A program made the position numbers and the translations under genes. A stretch of 64,000 nucleotides of DNA, from positions 310,001-374,000 of the forward strand of contig JAGKQI010000031.1 of NCBI GenBank assembly GCA_018806915.1, written 5' to 3'. The first letter of the stretch is position 1; every line of letters begins with the position of its first letter. Shown in pieces: positions 1 to 8,667 of this stretch. The DNA is from Phytophthora colocasiae (taxonomy: Eukaryota > Oomycota > Peronosporomycetes > Peronosporales > Peronosporaceae). The notes below the pieces were generated by a model. It searched no databases, was not told the origin of the DNA, and saw only the letters and a program-made list of their open reading frames with translations.

Positions 1-765
1 TACATCGGGTGCGTAGTGCGTGATCATCTGTCCTGGTGCTTGTTGTGCCTCCTTGGTCTGCATCTTGGCTTCCTTCTGGATCGTCACCACCTCGTACATT
101 CCTCCAAGTAGCTCTGCATTTTCTTTAAGAACCTGTTGCAATGCCAGCTCAGAGACACCTCCACGACGGAAGACAATCAGCTTCCGCTCTTCAGGAACGA
201 TTTTCACTACTGTGGATTCAATCCCCACTTCGCAACATCCTTCTTCCGTCGCCTCAACGATACTCAAGTTCTCACACGAGCCCAGATCGTCCATCACATG
301 CTTCGCAGTCGTAGGGGAGACGTGGCCAAATCTGTTAGCACTTGGAGCTGCAACTGGAACCTTCGCTTCCTTCAGTAAAGCCTGGGCGATTGGGTGTTTG
401 GGACAACGAAGACCGACGAAACCAGTATTAGCCGAGAGAGTCAACGGCAGTTCCGGTATTGCCTTAGCGATAAGCGTCAGCGGACCTGGCCAGAAAGCTT
501 TTCCTAGACACTCAAAGGCCTGCTGACCTGTCGGCGTCATGTCCACGAGCTTCACGGCGTCCTCCAGAGCTGGAACATGAACGATCAGTGGATCTGTAAG
601 AGGCCTCGCCTTGGCTGCAAAAATGGATAAAACAGCCTCGGGGTTCAGTGCATTGGCTCCCAGACCGTAGACTGTTTCTGTGGGGAAAGCTACAAGCTGT
701 CCGAGCCGTAGTTGTTGTGCTGCGAAGGCAAAACCTTCCGCGTCTGGGTTGAGCACACGCGCCAT
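1..765 (-). CDS. SUA5: Threonylcarbamoyl-AMP synthase (Sua5/YrdC/TsaC), 3' end outside window
   Basis: Reading from the ATG at 765 to base 1, the minus strand is open for 255 codons with no stop, so the C-terminus lies outside the window. Family hallmarks are visible: TETVYGLG near residue 29, KARPLTDPLIVH near 52, WPGPLTLI near 92, and PVAAPSANRFGHVSPT near 140, which together form the YrdC-fold ATP/threonine/bicarbonate site. The open end PGQMITHYAPD resembles the linker joining the YrdC domain to the Sua5 C-terminal domain, so this is probably the two-domain Sua5 form. The known role is making threonylcarbamoyl-AMP for the t6A37 modification of ANN-decoding tRNAs, in cytosol and/or mitochondria. 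No in-frame stop or intron signal interrupts the visible part. Forward-strand reading frames across it are shadows. Confidence 0.93.
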   Translation of the reverse strand, partial: MARVLNPDAEGFAFAAQQLRLGQLVAFPTETVYGLGANALNPEAVLSIFAAKARPLTDPLIVHVPALEDAVKLVDMTPTGQQAFECLGKAFWPGPLTLIAKAIPELPLTLSANTGFVGLRCPKHPIAQALLKEAKVPVAAPSANRFGHVSPTTAKHVMDDLGSCENLSIVEATEEGCCEVGIESTVVKIVPEERKLIVFRRGGVSELALQQVLKENAELLGGMYEVVTIQKEAKMQTKEAQQAPGQMITHYAPDV

Positions 766-1302
766 AGTGGATTGAAGACGATTGCGAGCGCTACAGAGCA
801 AGATGAGACGTCGCGAGCAGTGCGGTACGTGCGTAAACGTTGTGGCTAGTAGATCGTGCAAGTTGCAACTCCAGATTCGCTGTAGTTGCCGAGATATGAA
901 GCGACGAACGACCGTGCCACGGGATGCAGAGCACGAAGATGTCAAAGCGTGCGCCTTCAGTGGTCAGCACAAAAAGCTGAGAACTTGGTACAATGTACCA
1001 GTATCAGAATCTGATTCCAACAAAAGCTCATCACTTCAACATCAACTTGCCTGCCCACAAACCTTAATCATATGCTCACTACGTCTTATGGCCTCAAGAA
1101 TGGACGTCTTTATCGTCACAAATTATCTCAATAGACACTTTCGTATGGTTCCCTTTGACTCGCAACTCCACTAATTAAAGTATCGTATGGAAGTCGAAGG
1201 ATCCGGACGTGGTAAACTCCAAGTCTGGTATCGAAAAGCGATCGATAGAATGATCTTAGTTTCTTCATTCTCAATTTCACCTCCTAGTGTCCAAGTCAAA
1301 CA
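766..1302. other. Intergenic region between SUA5 and mucin-like copy 1
   Basis: This is the shared 5' region of two divergent genes. A 130-codon open frame at 782-1174 has no recognisable domain and compositional features of non-coding DNA, so I do not call it a gene. The only signal I can support is the initiator-like element listed separately at 1265-1277. Confidence 0.5.
1265..1277 (+). promoter_or_regulatory. Oomycete initiator (Inr/FPR-like) of mucin-like copy 1
   Basis: The sequence TCATTCTCAATTT lies about 25 nt before the ATG at 1303 and closely fits the oomycete initiator (TCATTYY) followed by the flanking CAWTTT element. A near match (TCATTCTCATATT) lies upstream of copy 2, supporting a shared core promoter. 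Confidence 0.5.
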
Positions 1303-1848
1303 ATGAAGTTCTTCCAGGTCCTCGTCATTGCCGCCCTCGCCGTTGCCGGTGTCTCCGGGCAGGCTGCTACAACGACTGGTGCCACCACAACAGGGACAAC
1401 AAGTGCAACTGGTACGACAGCCAACGCAGGCGCTAACACACCAGCAGTGACCCCTGCTACTGGAGCAACTGGTGCAACTACCACGGGCTCAACAGGAGCT
1501 ACTGGTGCTACTTCCTCCACTAGCGCCACTGCCGCCCCTGACACTGGTGCCACCACCACTGCCTCTGGAGCTGGCACCACTGCAGCCGTGGGTACGACCG
1601 GAAGTTCCGCAGTGGACACGTCGGTTGGCTCTTCCAGTTCGACTGGAGCAGTTGGATCCAGCGGTTCGACCACTTCGACGACCGACTCGTCCTCGAGCTC
1701 TGCAACTACGGTGTCTTCGTCTTCGGGCGACTCAACCACGACTGCTGCTTCAGCCTCAGCGAGTGCTTCTGGATCGAACGGTGCTTGTCAACTCACCATG
1801 GGTGCTGCCACCGCCACTGTCATGGCCGTTGCTACTTACTTCCTGTAA
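1303..1848 (+). CDS. Secreted Ser/Thr/Ala-rich mucin-like protein, copy 1 (putative GPI-anchored)
   Basis: A 181-aa protein with a clear signal peptide ([20 protein letters not shown], cleavage near residue 20), a low-complexity Thr/Ser/Ala/Gly body (residues 21-155) and a short hydrophobic C-terminus (about 163-181, ending AVATYFL). That layout suggests an O-glycosylated wall or surface protein with a GPI-anchor signal. The single Cys in GACQLT is absent from copies 2-4, which have a Ser or Pro context there. The GAT tripeptide block near residue 66 has only two units, against three to five in the other copies. It is one of four paralogs in the window and one of two that are intact. It contains no enzyme domain. 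Antisense open frames are compositional shadows. The exact biological role is unknown. Confidence 0.85.
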   Translation: MKFFQVLVIAALAVAGVSGQAATTTGATTTGTTSATGTTANAGANTPAVTPATGATGATTTGSTGATGATSSTSATAAPDTGATTTASGAGTTAAVGTTGSSAVDTSVGSSSSTGAVGSSGSTTSTTDSSSSSATTVSSSSGDSTTTAASASASASGSNGACQLTMGAATATVMAVATYFL

Positions 1849-2520
1849 GCAATTCTCTATCCTGTAGCTTTGAAAAGTAGCTACATGTACAGTAGACTAT
1901 CTCGAATGCACATGTACACCGATCGACAGAATGCAGCGTCCATATAAAAAGGGCGCCTGTGATATAAAATTGTGTGCACATTTTGTTATCAACCAATCAA
2001 ATTGCCCGATGCAGCGTTCAATCGCTAAAATAAAACTCCACCAGCCACTCGATAAAACGGAGGTCTCCACCAGCCACTCGATAAAATGGAGGAAGCGGAC
2101 GAGGAGTCCTCGCAGCCCCCACCACCCGCGACAGTATTGCAGGAAGCAAAGGAGGTTGCCACACACAGGCCTCCTTGACGAGGTGTACGCGCCAGCCAAA
2201 CAACGCCGCATGCACTACACAATACAAGAAAAACGACGTGTCCTTTTAAGCTATAGAGGGGCTAAGCCAACGCAAAGCTACGCAAGAGCAACAGCTACTG
2301 CTACGACGGCGAAAGGAGAGCGCTTGGCTACGATAAAGCGTGCCATTTCAGCCTGGGAATCCATTAAACCGTCACTAGTGCAATTTTTAGTGCAAAATAC
2401 AGCTGCTCTCTATCTTTTACCAAAATCGATATTAATTCGCTCTCACATAACCAGTCTACACGCGCCGAACAGACTTTGCACCTGCGGGAAAGTGGTCGTT
2501 GCATTCTGTCGATCGGTGTA
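1849..2520. other. Intergenic region with possible degraded transposase N-terminus
   Basis: Most of this stretch has no supported gene. In the forward frame around 2208-2400 the translation MHYTIQEKRRVLLSYRG and the following basic residues have the look of a helix-turn-helix N-terminus of a pogo/CENP-B-type transposase, but it has no catalytic domain and no clear start or end. A 29-bp tandem duplication is listed separately. Confidence 0.3.
2036..2092. repeat. Two-copy 29-bp tandem repeat
   Basis: The unit beginning CTCCACCAGCCACTCGATAA occurs at 2036 and again at 2065 with one substitution (C/T) before the terminal GGAGG. Each unit starts with CTCC and ends with GGAG, so each is also a weak inverted repeat. 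Probably transposon debris or simple slippage. Confidence 0.6.
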
Positions 2521-2725
2521 CCATTGGGGGGGTTCACACCGGTAAGTTTTCACTCGGTAAATGGAAAAAGTACAGCCAAAAGGTAGTACTTGCAATACCA
2601 CCTTACTGGAAAAAGCGACAGACGATGCTTTTTTTCCGAGTAGGAAATTTGCTACTCGGAATTACGTCGGTAAATTCAATTCTTCAGTAGGCAGGGAGGG
2701 GAGACCAAGATCCCGTTCGTCGAAG

Positions 2726-3211
2726 ATGGCGGAGGCGATCGGAGGCGTCGCTGCGCCTGTGCAGGCTGCGGAGAGCACCGTTGGGGATCATGTTAGTTCG
2801 ACCGTTGGTACGGGGCGGCCGTCTCCACGTCCACGTGGCCCGAACTGGACTACCGAGGAAATCCTGAAGCTTATCCAGGCCTGGCGCGCTGAAGTCGAGA
2901 AGCCTCGCGACAAAGGAGAGTCTGCGGCAGCCCTGAACTCCGATATATACAAGGGCTTCACAGCACTTTGTGGAGGCCCCACCCACCGCACCGAAAAGGC
3001 CGTGACCGATAAAAAGAACACGCTACCGGCCGCGTACAAGTTCATCGTGGGCTTTAACAACAACCGGCTTATCGGCTCGACGGGCAGAGGCGACTGGTTT
3101 GGTCTCTCCAAGCGTGAACGAAAAGAAATCCGCGAAGCGAATAAGGCAGAAGCACGCAACGCAGAAATGGACATCGCCGTTTTTAATCCACCAACTTACA
3201 TCTTCTTCTAA
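2726..3211 (+). CDS. SANT/Myb-like (trihelix-type) DNA-binding protein of the TIR element
   Basis: From the ATG at 2726 the ORF gives 161 aa (216 aa if read from the in-frame ATG at 2561, which starts inside the left TIR region and looks non-coding). After a low-complexity leader, residues from about 40 (NWTTEEILKLIQAWRAEV) through the WFGLSKRERKEIRE segment near 135 form a tri-helical SANT/Myb-like pattern with regularly spaced aromatics. Proteins of this type accompany Harbinger-type transposases and help target TIRs to the nucleus. The C-terminus FNPPTYIFF looks like read-through past a deletion junction. Function as a working transposition helper is uncertain. Confidence 0.6.
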   Translation: MAEAIGGVAAPVQAAESTVGDHVSSTVGTGRPSPRPRGPNWTTEEILKLIQAWRAEVEKPRDKGESAAALNSDIYKGFTALCGGPTHRTEKAVTDKKNTLPAAYKFIVGFNNNRLIGSTGRGDWFGLSKRERKEIREANKAEARNAEMDIAVFNPPTYIFF

Positions 3212-3385
3212 TCTGTAAACTGCCGGGAGGCTGTTGGAGCTGCCTGTTGTGCACGCCAAAAGCATGGCGATGCTGTTCTCGTCGTCATCCTCACTGGACT
3301 CGCAGTCGTAGTCGCGCCAGTCATCATTTCGCGACTCAAACCAGCTTACGATGGCGATCTCCTGAGGCGACAAAGCGTCCCCCAT
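3212..3385 (-). pseudogene. Remnant N-terminus of the element's second ORF
   Basis: From an ATG at 3385 the minus strand reads about 58 residues (MGDALSPQEIAIVSWFES, then a strongly acidic DCESSEDDDEN stretch). It then runs antisense into the SANT-like gene, where it loses protein-like character. An acidic N-terminus starting just inside the right TIR and facing the SANT-like gene fits the start of a deleted transposase gene. No catalytic residues are present. Confidence 0.35.
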
Positions 3386-3616
3386 CTTTCTTTGTCCTGT
3401 CGGAGAGCTCGAAGGGGGCCTACTGAAGGCTTACTGGTGCGAATGCAACGAGAAGATCTCCAGATCAGAGAGTGGGACAGAGCGGGAAAGTTTTTCCAGT
3501 TACTGAAAAGCAATTTACCGGTGTGAACCCCCCCCATTGCTCTTCAATGTTGAAGTGTACCCCCATCTTGTACCCCACTTGATTTTCTGTACCCCTTATT
3601 TTATAACCCATCTTGT

Positions 3617-3623
3617 TCATTTC
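3617..3623 (+). promoter_or_regulatory. Possible oomycete initiator of the SFT2-like gene
   Basis: TCATTTC lies 14 nt before the ATG at 3638 and matches the TCATTYY initiator core. A downstream FPR block is not evident, so confidence is modest. Confidence 0.35.
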
Positions 3624-3637
3624 GAGACAAGCGTATA

Positions 3638-4491
3638 ATGGAGCAGATCAAATTGGTCATCAGTGGCGCAGGAGACAAAGTGGCGGGTGCAGCGAGCGAT
3701 GCCAGCAAGAAATTGGCGAGTGTGACGGGTGACAAGAAGACGCCGGCCAAGACGGAGGCCCCGACGCAGTCTGAGGTCGATTCGCTCACTAGCACATGCC
3801 CCAGTCTCACTAAAAAGCAGCGGATGATTGGTTTCGTCTCCTGCTTCGTGCTCGGGTACCTCGTGAGCTTTGGGGTAAATGGAGAAATTTATTGCTATTT
3901 CTAGGTGACTTGTGCTAATTTGTTGCTATTTATTGTTCTAGTCGACCTTCGCGTTGATCGCTGGTTCTGATAATGGTGCCAAGTTCGGCGTCACGTACAG
4001 TCTGGGAAATATCATCTCGCTATGCGGGTAGCTGCATACTACTTCTATGTAGTATTCTACTGTGACAAATTATTAATGTTAATTTCTCTTTCTTTGACAC
4101 AGATCTGGTTTTCTGGTGGGTCCGAAGCAGCAGGTGAAGCTCATGTTCAAGCCTGTGCGGCGCATTGCGACCGTAATTTATCTGTTAATGATTGCCGTGG
4201 TGCTGACTGTCGCCTTGGCGGTAAGTTACCGCTGCTTCGAAGGTGTTTTTTAGCTCCTAATTATTGTCTCTTTTGGTTAAATACAGGCGCCACAGCTCGG
4301 GTTGGTCGTGCTGCTACTGGTCGTCATCCAGTGTGGAGCTGCTGTCTGGTAAGAATTGCACTCAACTCATTGCAAAAGACTTGTTTATGCTGATATTGTT
4401 GTTGTTTGACAGGTACTCGGCTAGTTACATTCCGTACGGACGCAAAATGCTGACTAGCATCGTCCAGAAGCTTTGCGGCTCCGTTGTGTAA
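3638..4491 (+). CDS. SFT2: SFT2-like vesicle transport protein (five exons)
   Basis: Splicing 3638-3874, 3942-4027, 4103-4220, 4287-4348 and 4413-4491 (introns of 67, 75, 66 and 64 bp, all GT-AG) gives a continuous 193-aa protein. After a cytosolic Lys/Ala/Ser-rich leader, residue 65 onward matches the SFT2/Got1 family: four membrane spans with the typical segments FGVTYSLGNIISLC, GFLVGPKQQVKLMFKP.RR, an Ile/Leu/Val span and YSASYIPYGRKM. SFT2 proteins are tetraspanning Golgi proteins that assist fusion of endosome-derived vesicles with the Golgi (Qc/Tlg SNARE pathway). The exon phases are consistent and no stop or frame error remains, which supports the intron model. Start choice: it is the first ATG after the initiator-like motif. 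Confidence 0.88.
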
Positions 4492-4699
4492 AGTGTATTT
4501 TACGGAAACTTCAACGAGAGATTGACAACCAAAACCCACGTTTGTTTTTGCAATAGATCATTCCATTTATTTACCTACGAGCTATGAGGAGCTTCAACTT
4601 TCAAGTGGCGACAACGAGACGGTCACGGCCAGCTTACCACTTGAGGAAGACACGGTGCTGTACAGCGTGTCTCTCTCCAGTTGAAGCGGCTGTGGGCGC

Positions 4700-6172
4700 C
4701 TAGTTGTTGCCGTAGTAAGTCGTGTTGGTGTACACGACCGCGTCGTACTCAGCAGGGCAGTAGGGGAACGCCTTGTCACTCACAATGTCAAGGAACAGGT
4801 CGTGGCCGGTCTTGTACGTCACGTAGCAGCCGAGGAAGGCGCAGACGACACAGATGAAGGTGCCGATGATCTTCTGGTACCAAGAGATGGTGTTCCAGAA
4901 GACCTTGAGGTAGAAGAAGATCGGCAGGATGATACACGCGAGAGACACAGCCCAAGCGCCGATGAAGTCGGAGAAATCCATGAAATGATCCTTGAACACA
5001 ATGGCCAGGATCAGCAGAATCACCACAACGCAGATGCGCAGTGCCACGTATTTCATGATCACTACGGGTCCGCTGTTGTGGTATTCGTGGAGAAGAGCTT
5101 CGGGGCTCAAGTCGTGTTCAGCGTCGGCCATGGACGTGATGGACGGATTGCCGCTCAGACCGATCGTGGGAGTGCTCGTGCCTTCCTTCTCACCGATACG
5201 TTGCGGGGTGTTGATCACATTGAAAGCAGGGGATTCCTCGTCCACAGGAGGGAGTAGAGGACGCTTGTGCATGCCCAGAATGGTGCGCTCGAGGATGTAG
5301 AGCACCGGATTCAGGATCACGGACATAGCGATGGTGATGTGCAGCTGCATGAACATGTAGGCCAGCACAACAGCACCGCGGTTCGCGTTCAGGTTCAAAG
5401 CTGTGCCGTTGATAGCGAACAGCAGGTTTCCGGGGATCTGGCAGCCGACATACGCGTACGACGTCTCGCCAATCACCAGGAAGCAACAGGTCGTGAAGAC
5501 CATCGTGGTAGCTACAATACGAGGCATACGCTCAGGTTGCGAGTGCTCGCGTTGCAGAGCCGGCACCATGACGGCCAGGGAGTACGCCAATGCAAGGTTA
5601 CCGAAGGACTGGGCGGATTCGCCGAAGCTGATGTCCGGGTGCGGAACGGACGGGTGGTCATTGCCGATACCATTAGCAAGCACTCCAATGGCAATGGCAT
5701 CCGCCAGTACAGTACCGAGACAACCGGCCAACGCAGCGTACGCGCCTTCCTTCAAGGTGGGCGTGACGATCACAGGCAAGAGCATCGCAGCCATGATGAT
5801 ACTCCAGTACTGCTGGTCGAAAGCACCAGGCGAAATTCCTTCCAGCAAGATACCGCCAAGCACCAGGTACGCGCACGGTACCAAGCAGCACACGCCGAAC
5901 TGCGCAATAAGCACAATGTAACGACCGAACTTGCCGCATGCCCACTCGCCCACATCACCATAGGTTTTGAGGTTCTTGGGGGCAGCGAGACACACTTTGG
6001 AGATGGCGACGCACGAGCAAATGTTGGCGAATCCCATGAACAGAAGCGCGATGGTGGCAATGGGCACACCCGAACGGGCAAAGTTGGCTGGGAGACCGAG
6101 CGTACCAATACCGTACACGGTACAGAAGAGGCTGAAGGCGATCTTGGAGTCTTCGAGCGTGAAGAAGGCCAT
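4700..6172 (-). CDS. AAAP-family amino acid transporter, copy 1
   Basis: A 490-aa intronless protein of the amino acid/auxin permease (AAAP, SLC32/36/38-like) family. The N-terminus MAFFTLEDSKIAFSLFCTV runs straight into the first span with the family's GIGTLGLPANFARSG motif. About eleven hydrophobic spans follow, with a long cytosolic loop around residues 300-370 between spans 8 and 9. Expected role: proton- or sodium-coupled import or vacuolar export of neutral amino acids; substrate cannot be read from sequence. It is a direct tandem duplicate of 7219-8667 (same strand, roughly 80% identical by eye). The main differences are in the cytosolic loop, where this copy is longer. Large open frames on the plus strand here (for example 5267-6253) are codon-usage shadows. 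Confidence 0.93.
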   Translation of the reverse strand: MAFFTLEDSKIAFSLFCTVYGIGTLGLPANFARSGVPIATIALLFMGFANICSCVAISKVCLAAPKNLKTYGDVGEWACGKFGRYIVLIAQFGVCCLVPCAYLVLGGILLEGISPGAFDQQYWSIIMAAMLLPVIVTPTLKEGAYAALAGCLGTVLADAIAIGVLANGIGNDHPSVPHPDISFGESAQSFGNLALAYSLAVMVPALQREHSQPERMPRIVATTMVFTTCCFLVIGETSYAYVGCQIPGNLLFAINGTALNLNANRGAVVLAYMFMQLHITIAMSVILNPVLYILERTILGMHKRPLLPPVDEESPAFNVINTPQRIGEKEGTSTPTIGLSGNPSITSMADAEHDLSPEALLHEYHNSGPVVIMKYVALRICVVVILLILAIVFKDHFMDFSDFIGAWAVSLACIILPIFFYLKVFWNTISWYQKIIGTFICVVCAFLGCYVTYKTGHDLFLDIVSDKAFPYCPAEYDAVVYTNTTYYGNN

Positions 6173-6237
6173 GATGAACCGAAGATGTTAAACCGCCGTC
6201 CGGGGAATCAGGAGGAGGGGGGCTTGTCGTCAACGGA

Positions 6238-6255
6238 GAGAATCGAAGAATGAAC
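6238..6255 (-). promoter_or_regulatory. Initiator-like element of AAAP copy 1
   Basis: On the minus strand GTTCATTCTTCGATTCTC lies about 65 nt before the ATG at 6172 and fits the oomycete TCATTYY initiator followed by a pyrimidine/ATT block. Confidence 0.45.
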
Positions 6256-6566
6256 GGAACGGACAAGTCACTCGGTACCGATACACGAACAGAGGCGGGC
6301 GGGACCACTGGTCTTGCATCGATCGGCTCGACCTTCCAATCAGCGGAGACCGAACGTGCCTGTGCGGTTGCTGACTGGTTTTGTGAGCTGGCAGCTTTCG
6401 CTCAAGCGATTCGCCGAGGCGCTGGATGCCGCCTCCATGCTGCGCCCGATACTTACGTCTTCATAGACGAGGGAGCAGTGGAGGCCAAGGGAAGTCTCCA
6501 CTCCGTGACGAGGAGCAATGCGTGGCCGCTGGTGGAGGTTGTGTGCGACGCGCGCAATTGTGGCCC

Positions 6567-6590
6567 GTCTCTTTGAGATAGATGAGAGAC
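6567..6590. promoter_or_regulatory. GTCTCT/AGAGAC inverted repeat upstream of AAAP copy 1
   Basis: CCCGTCTCT and AGAGACGG face each other across 12 nt about 400 bp upstream of the start. The same inverted repeat, followed by a similar GATC(C)TGT.GACGA block, occurs at 9060-9088 about 400 bp upstream of the paralog. That makes it either a conserved control site or simply shared ancestry of the duplicated promoter. Confidence 0.4.
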
Positions 6591-7218
6591 GGATCTGTCG
6601 ACGAAAAAGGGGGATGAGCGGCCATGCACCGGCACAAGGATGCCTCGTCGCAAGAAACTCGACAGCTAGGTAGTGAAAAGCGACCGGCACTTCGAGGACG
6701 AAGCGTTGGGACTGGGAGAACAGCCATTGTTCTGGTAGACAGACAGACACCGAGTTACATGTTCAGCTCTCTCGTGCTTGGAACGCACAAGATGTAGGCG
6801 ACTCTTGAGTTTCGCCTAGTGAAATTGACGGCGGTGGCCTTGACACGCACTTCAACATCTACAGCGGCGCTCCACTTGTGTAGACGAGAACTATCTGACA
6901 TGGGACCTCAAAGTCATCCACGATGGCGAAATGGTGCAACGGAGTTATCACTTGTTAGCGGTCGGGCAGCAGGCTCAATTTGAAAGGTACCTGATGAAGC
7001 CGTGCACTCGATTGCTACTTACTGTATGGGTTGCAACAATAGACCTCGGAAGAAGCAGCATCGGAACAGGAAGTTAATATGATCATACGTTTATTAGCTG
7101 AATACAAGAGCATATTGCCAGGGCCAGCTTGACACCTCAGTTACACAGTGGTGCTACGTGATAGCGTAACAGCACTTTGTAACTGTAGTCAGTGCAATAC
7201 GCTGTAACCGTGGGTTCT

Positions 7219-8667
7219 CTACTTGTTGCCGTAGTAAGTCTCGTTCGTGTACACGACCATGTCGTATTCCGCTGGGCAGTACTGGAACGTCTTGTCACTC
7301 ACAATGTCCAGGAACAGGTTCTTGCCCGTTGTGTACGTCACGTACGCGCCTAGGGCAGCGCAGACGACGATAATGAAAGCGCCAATGATCTTCTCGTACC
7401 AAGGAGTGCGGTTCCAGAACACCTTAAGGTAGAAGAAGATCGGCAGGATAATGCAGGCCATAGACACAGCCCAAGCACCCACGAAGTCCGTGAAGTCAAC
7501 GAAGTGGTCCTTGAAAATAATGGCGATAATAAGCAGGATGACGACGATGACAACACGGAGCGTCATGTACTTGGCCGTCACGATGGGGCCGCTGTTGTGG
7601 TACTCTTCAATCAGAGCATCAGGAGACAGATCGTGCTCTGCGTCGGCCAAAGAGGTAACAGAAGGACCTCCGACAGCCGAGGCCCCGTCCTTCTGCGACG
7701 GCGTGTTGATCACTCCAAAGGCCGGGGATTCTTCGTCCACAGGAGGAAGCAGAGGACGCTTGTGCATGCCCAGAATGCCACGCTCTGCGATGTAGAGCAC
7801 CGGGTTCAGGATCACGGACATAGCGATGGTGATGTGCAGCTGCATGAACATGTAAGCCAGCACAACAGCACCGCGGTCTGCATTCAGGTCGAGAGCAGTT
7901 CCGCCGATAGCGAACAACAGATTTCCAGGGATCTGGCAGCCCACGTACGCATACGAGACCGTACCGATGATTAGGAACAGGCAAGCCGTAAACGCCATCG
8001 TAGTAGCCACAACGCGAGGCATACGCTCCGGCTGCGAGTGCTCACGCTGAAGAGCAGGCACCAGCACAGCGGCGGAGTAAGCGAGCGCCAGGTTACCGAA
8101 GGAGCTGGCCACTTGGCCGAAGTCGAAGTCAGGGCTGATCACAGACGGGTGGTCCGATCCGATGCCGTTCACCAGCACGCCAAGAGCGATTGCGTCGGCC
8201 AGAAGCGTACCGAGGCAGCCAGCGAAGGCAGCAGCAGCACCTTCCTTGAGTGTCGGGGTCAGGATAACAGGCAGCAGCATTGCAGCCATGATAATACTCC
8301 AGTATTGCTGGTCGAAGGCGTCCGGGGAGATGCCGTCAAGCAAAATGCCGCCGAGCACCAGGAACGCCGTTGGCACCAGACAGCAGACGCCGAACTGCAC
8401 GAAGAGCACGAGGTAGCGGCCAATCTGACCGCAGCACCACTCACCGACATCACCGTAGGTTTTGACATTCTTTGGCGCAGCCAACATGACACGCGAAATG
8501 GCTACACATGAGCAAATGTTGGCGAAACCCATGAAGAGCAGAGCAATTGTGGCGATCGTGACACCCGAACGGGCAAAGTTGGACGGTAGACCAAGTGTAC
8601 CGATGCCGTACACGGTACAGAAGAAGTTGAAGGCAATCTTGAGGTCCTCAGAGGTGAAGAACGCCAT
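7219..8667 (-). CDS. AAAP-family amino acid transporter, copy 2
   Basis: Start chosen at the ATG at 8667 (MAFFTSEDLKIAF), which aligns exactly with copy 1. The frame stays open upstream to 8775 but has no family similarity there. The protein is 482 aa with the GIGTLGLPSNFARSG motif in span 1 and about eleven membrane spans. The cytosolic loop near residue 310 is shorter than in copy 1 (NTPSQKDGASAVGG against the longer form). Both copies end in the related tails VVYTN.TYYGN(N/K). Likely a plasma or vacuolar membrane amino-acid/H+ symporter; substrate unknown. Tandem same-strand arrangement and shared upstream DNA point to a recent local duplication. Confidence 0.93.
   Translation of the reverse strand: MAFFTSEDLKIAFNFFCTVYGIGTLGLPSNFARSGVTIATIALLFMGFANICSCVAISRVMLAAPKNVKTYGDVGEWCCGQIGRYLVLFVQFGVCCLVPTAFLVLGGILLDGISPDAFDQQYWSIIMAAMLLPVILTPTLKEGAAAAFAGCLGTLLADAIALGVLVNGIGSDHPSVISPDFDFGQVASSFGNLALAYSAAVLVPALQREHSQPERMPRVVATTMAFTACLFLIIGTVSYAYVGCQIPGNLLFAIGGTALDLNADRGAVVLAYMFMQLHITIAMSVILNPVLYIAERGILGMHKRPLLPPVDEESPAFGVINTPSQKDGASAVGGPSVTSLADAEHDLSPDALIEEYHNSGPIVTAKYMTLRVVIVVILLIIAIIFKDHFVDFTDFVGAWAVSMACIILPIFFYLKVFWNRTPWYEKIIGAFIIVVCAALGAYVTYTTGKNLFLDIVSDKTFQYCPAEYDMVVYTNETYYGNK

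Larger units (their letters stand above)
2527..3533. mobile_element. About 1-kb TIR DNA transposon derivative carrying a SANT/Myb-like gene
   Basis: The ends are inverted repeats: GGGGGGTTCACACCGGTAA at the left (2527-2545) matches, reverse-complemented, the right end near 3515-3533. Weaker similarity extends to about 45 bp (shared TTTTCA and TGGAAAAA blocks). Both ends abut CCATTG (2521-2526 and 3534-3539), a possible target-site duplication. Because the TIR begins with a G run, the true duplication could be 3 (ATT) to 6 bp. Inside are a SANT-like ORF on the plus strand and the start of a second ORF on the minus strand. That is the convergent two-gene layout known for Harbinger/PIF-type elements, with the nuclease mostly deleted. 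Family assignment is inference; the ends are directly visible. Confidence 0.75.
6173..7218. other. 5' region of AAAP copy 1 and spacer to copy 2
   Basis: No gene is supported. The first 550 bp or so shares patches of similarity with the region upstream of AAAP copy 2, including the GTCTCT inverted repeat listed separately, so the tandem duplication included upstream DNA. The remainder (6750-7218) holds the 3' flank of copy 2 with no recognised element. Confidence 0.5.

Noticed and set aside
782..1174. 130-codon open frame between SUA5 and mucin-like copy 1
   Set aside because: No domain, no conservation cue, and it lies in the shared promoter of two divergent genes.
5267..6253. 328-codon plus-strand open frame opposite AAAP copy 1
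   Set aside because: It mirrors the transporter's codon bias, has no domain and no start context, and the equivalent frame opposite copy 2 is interrupted differently.
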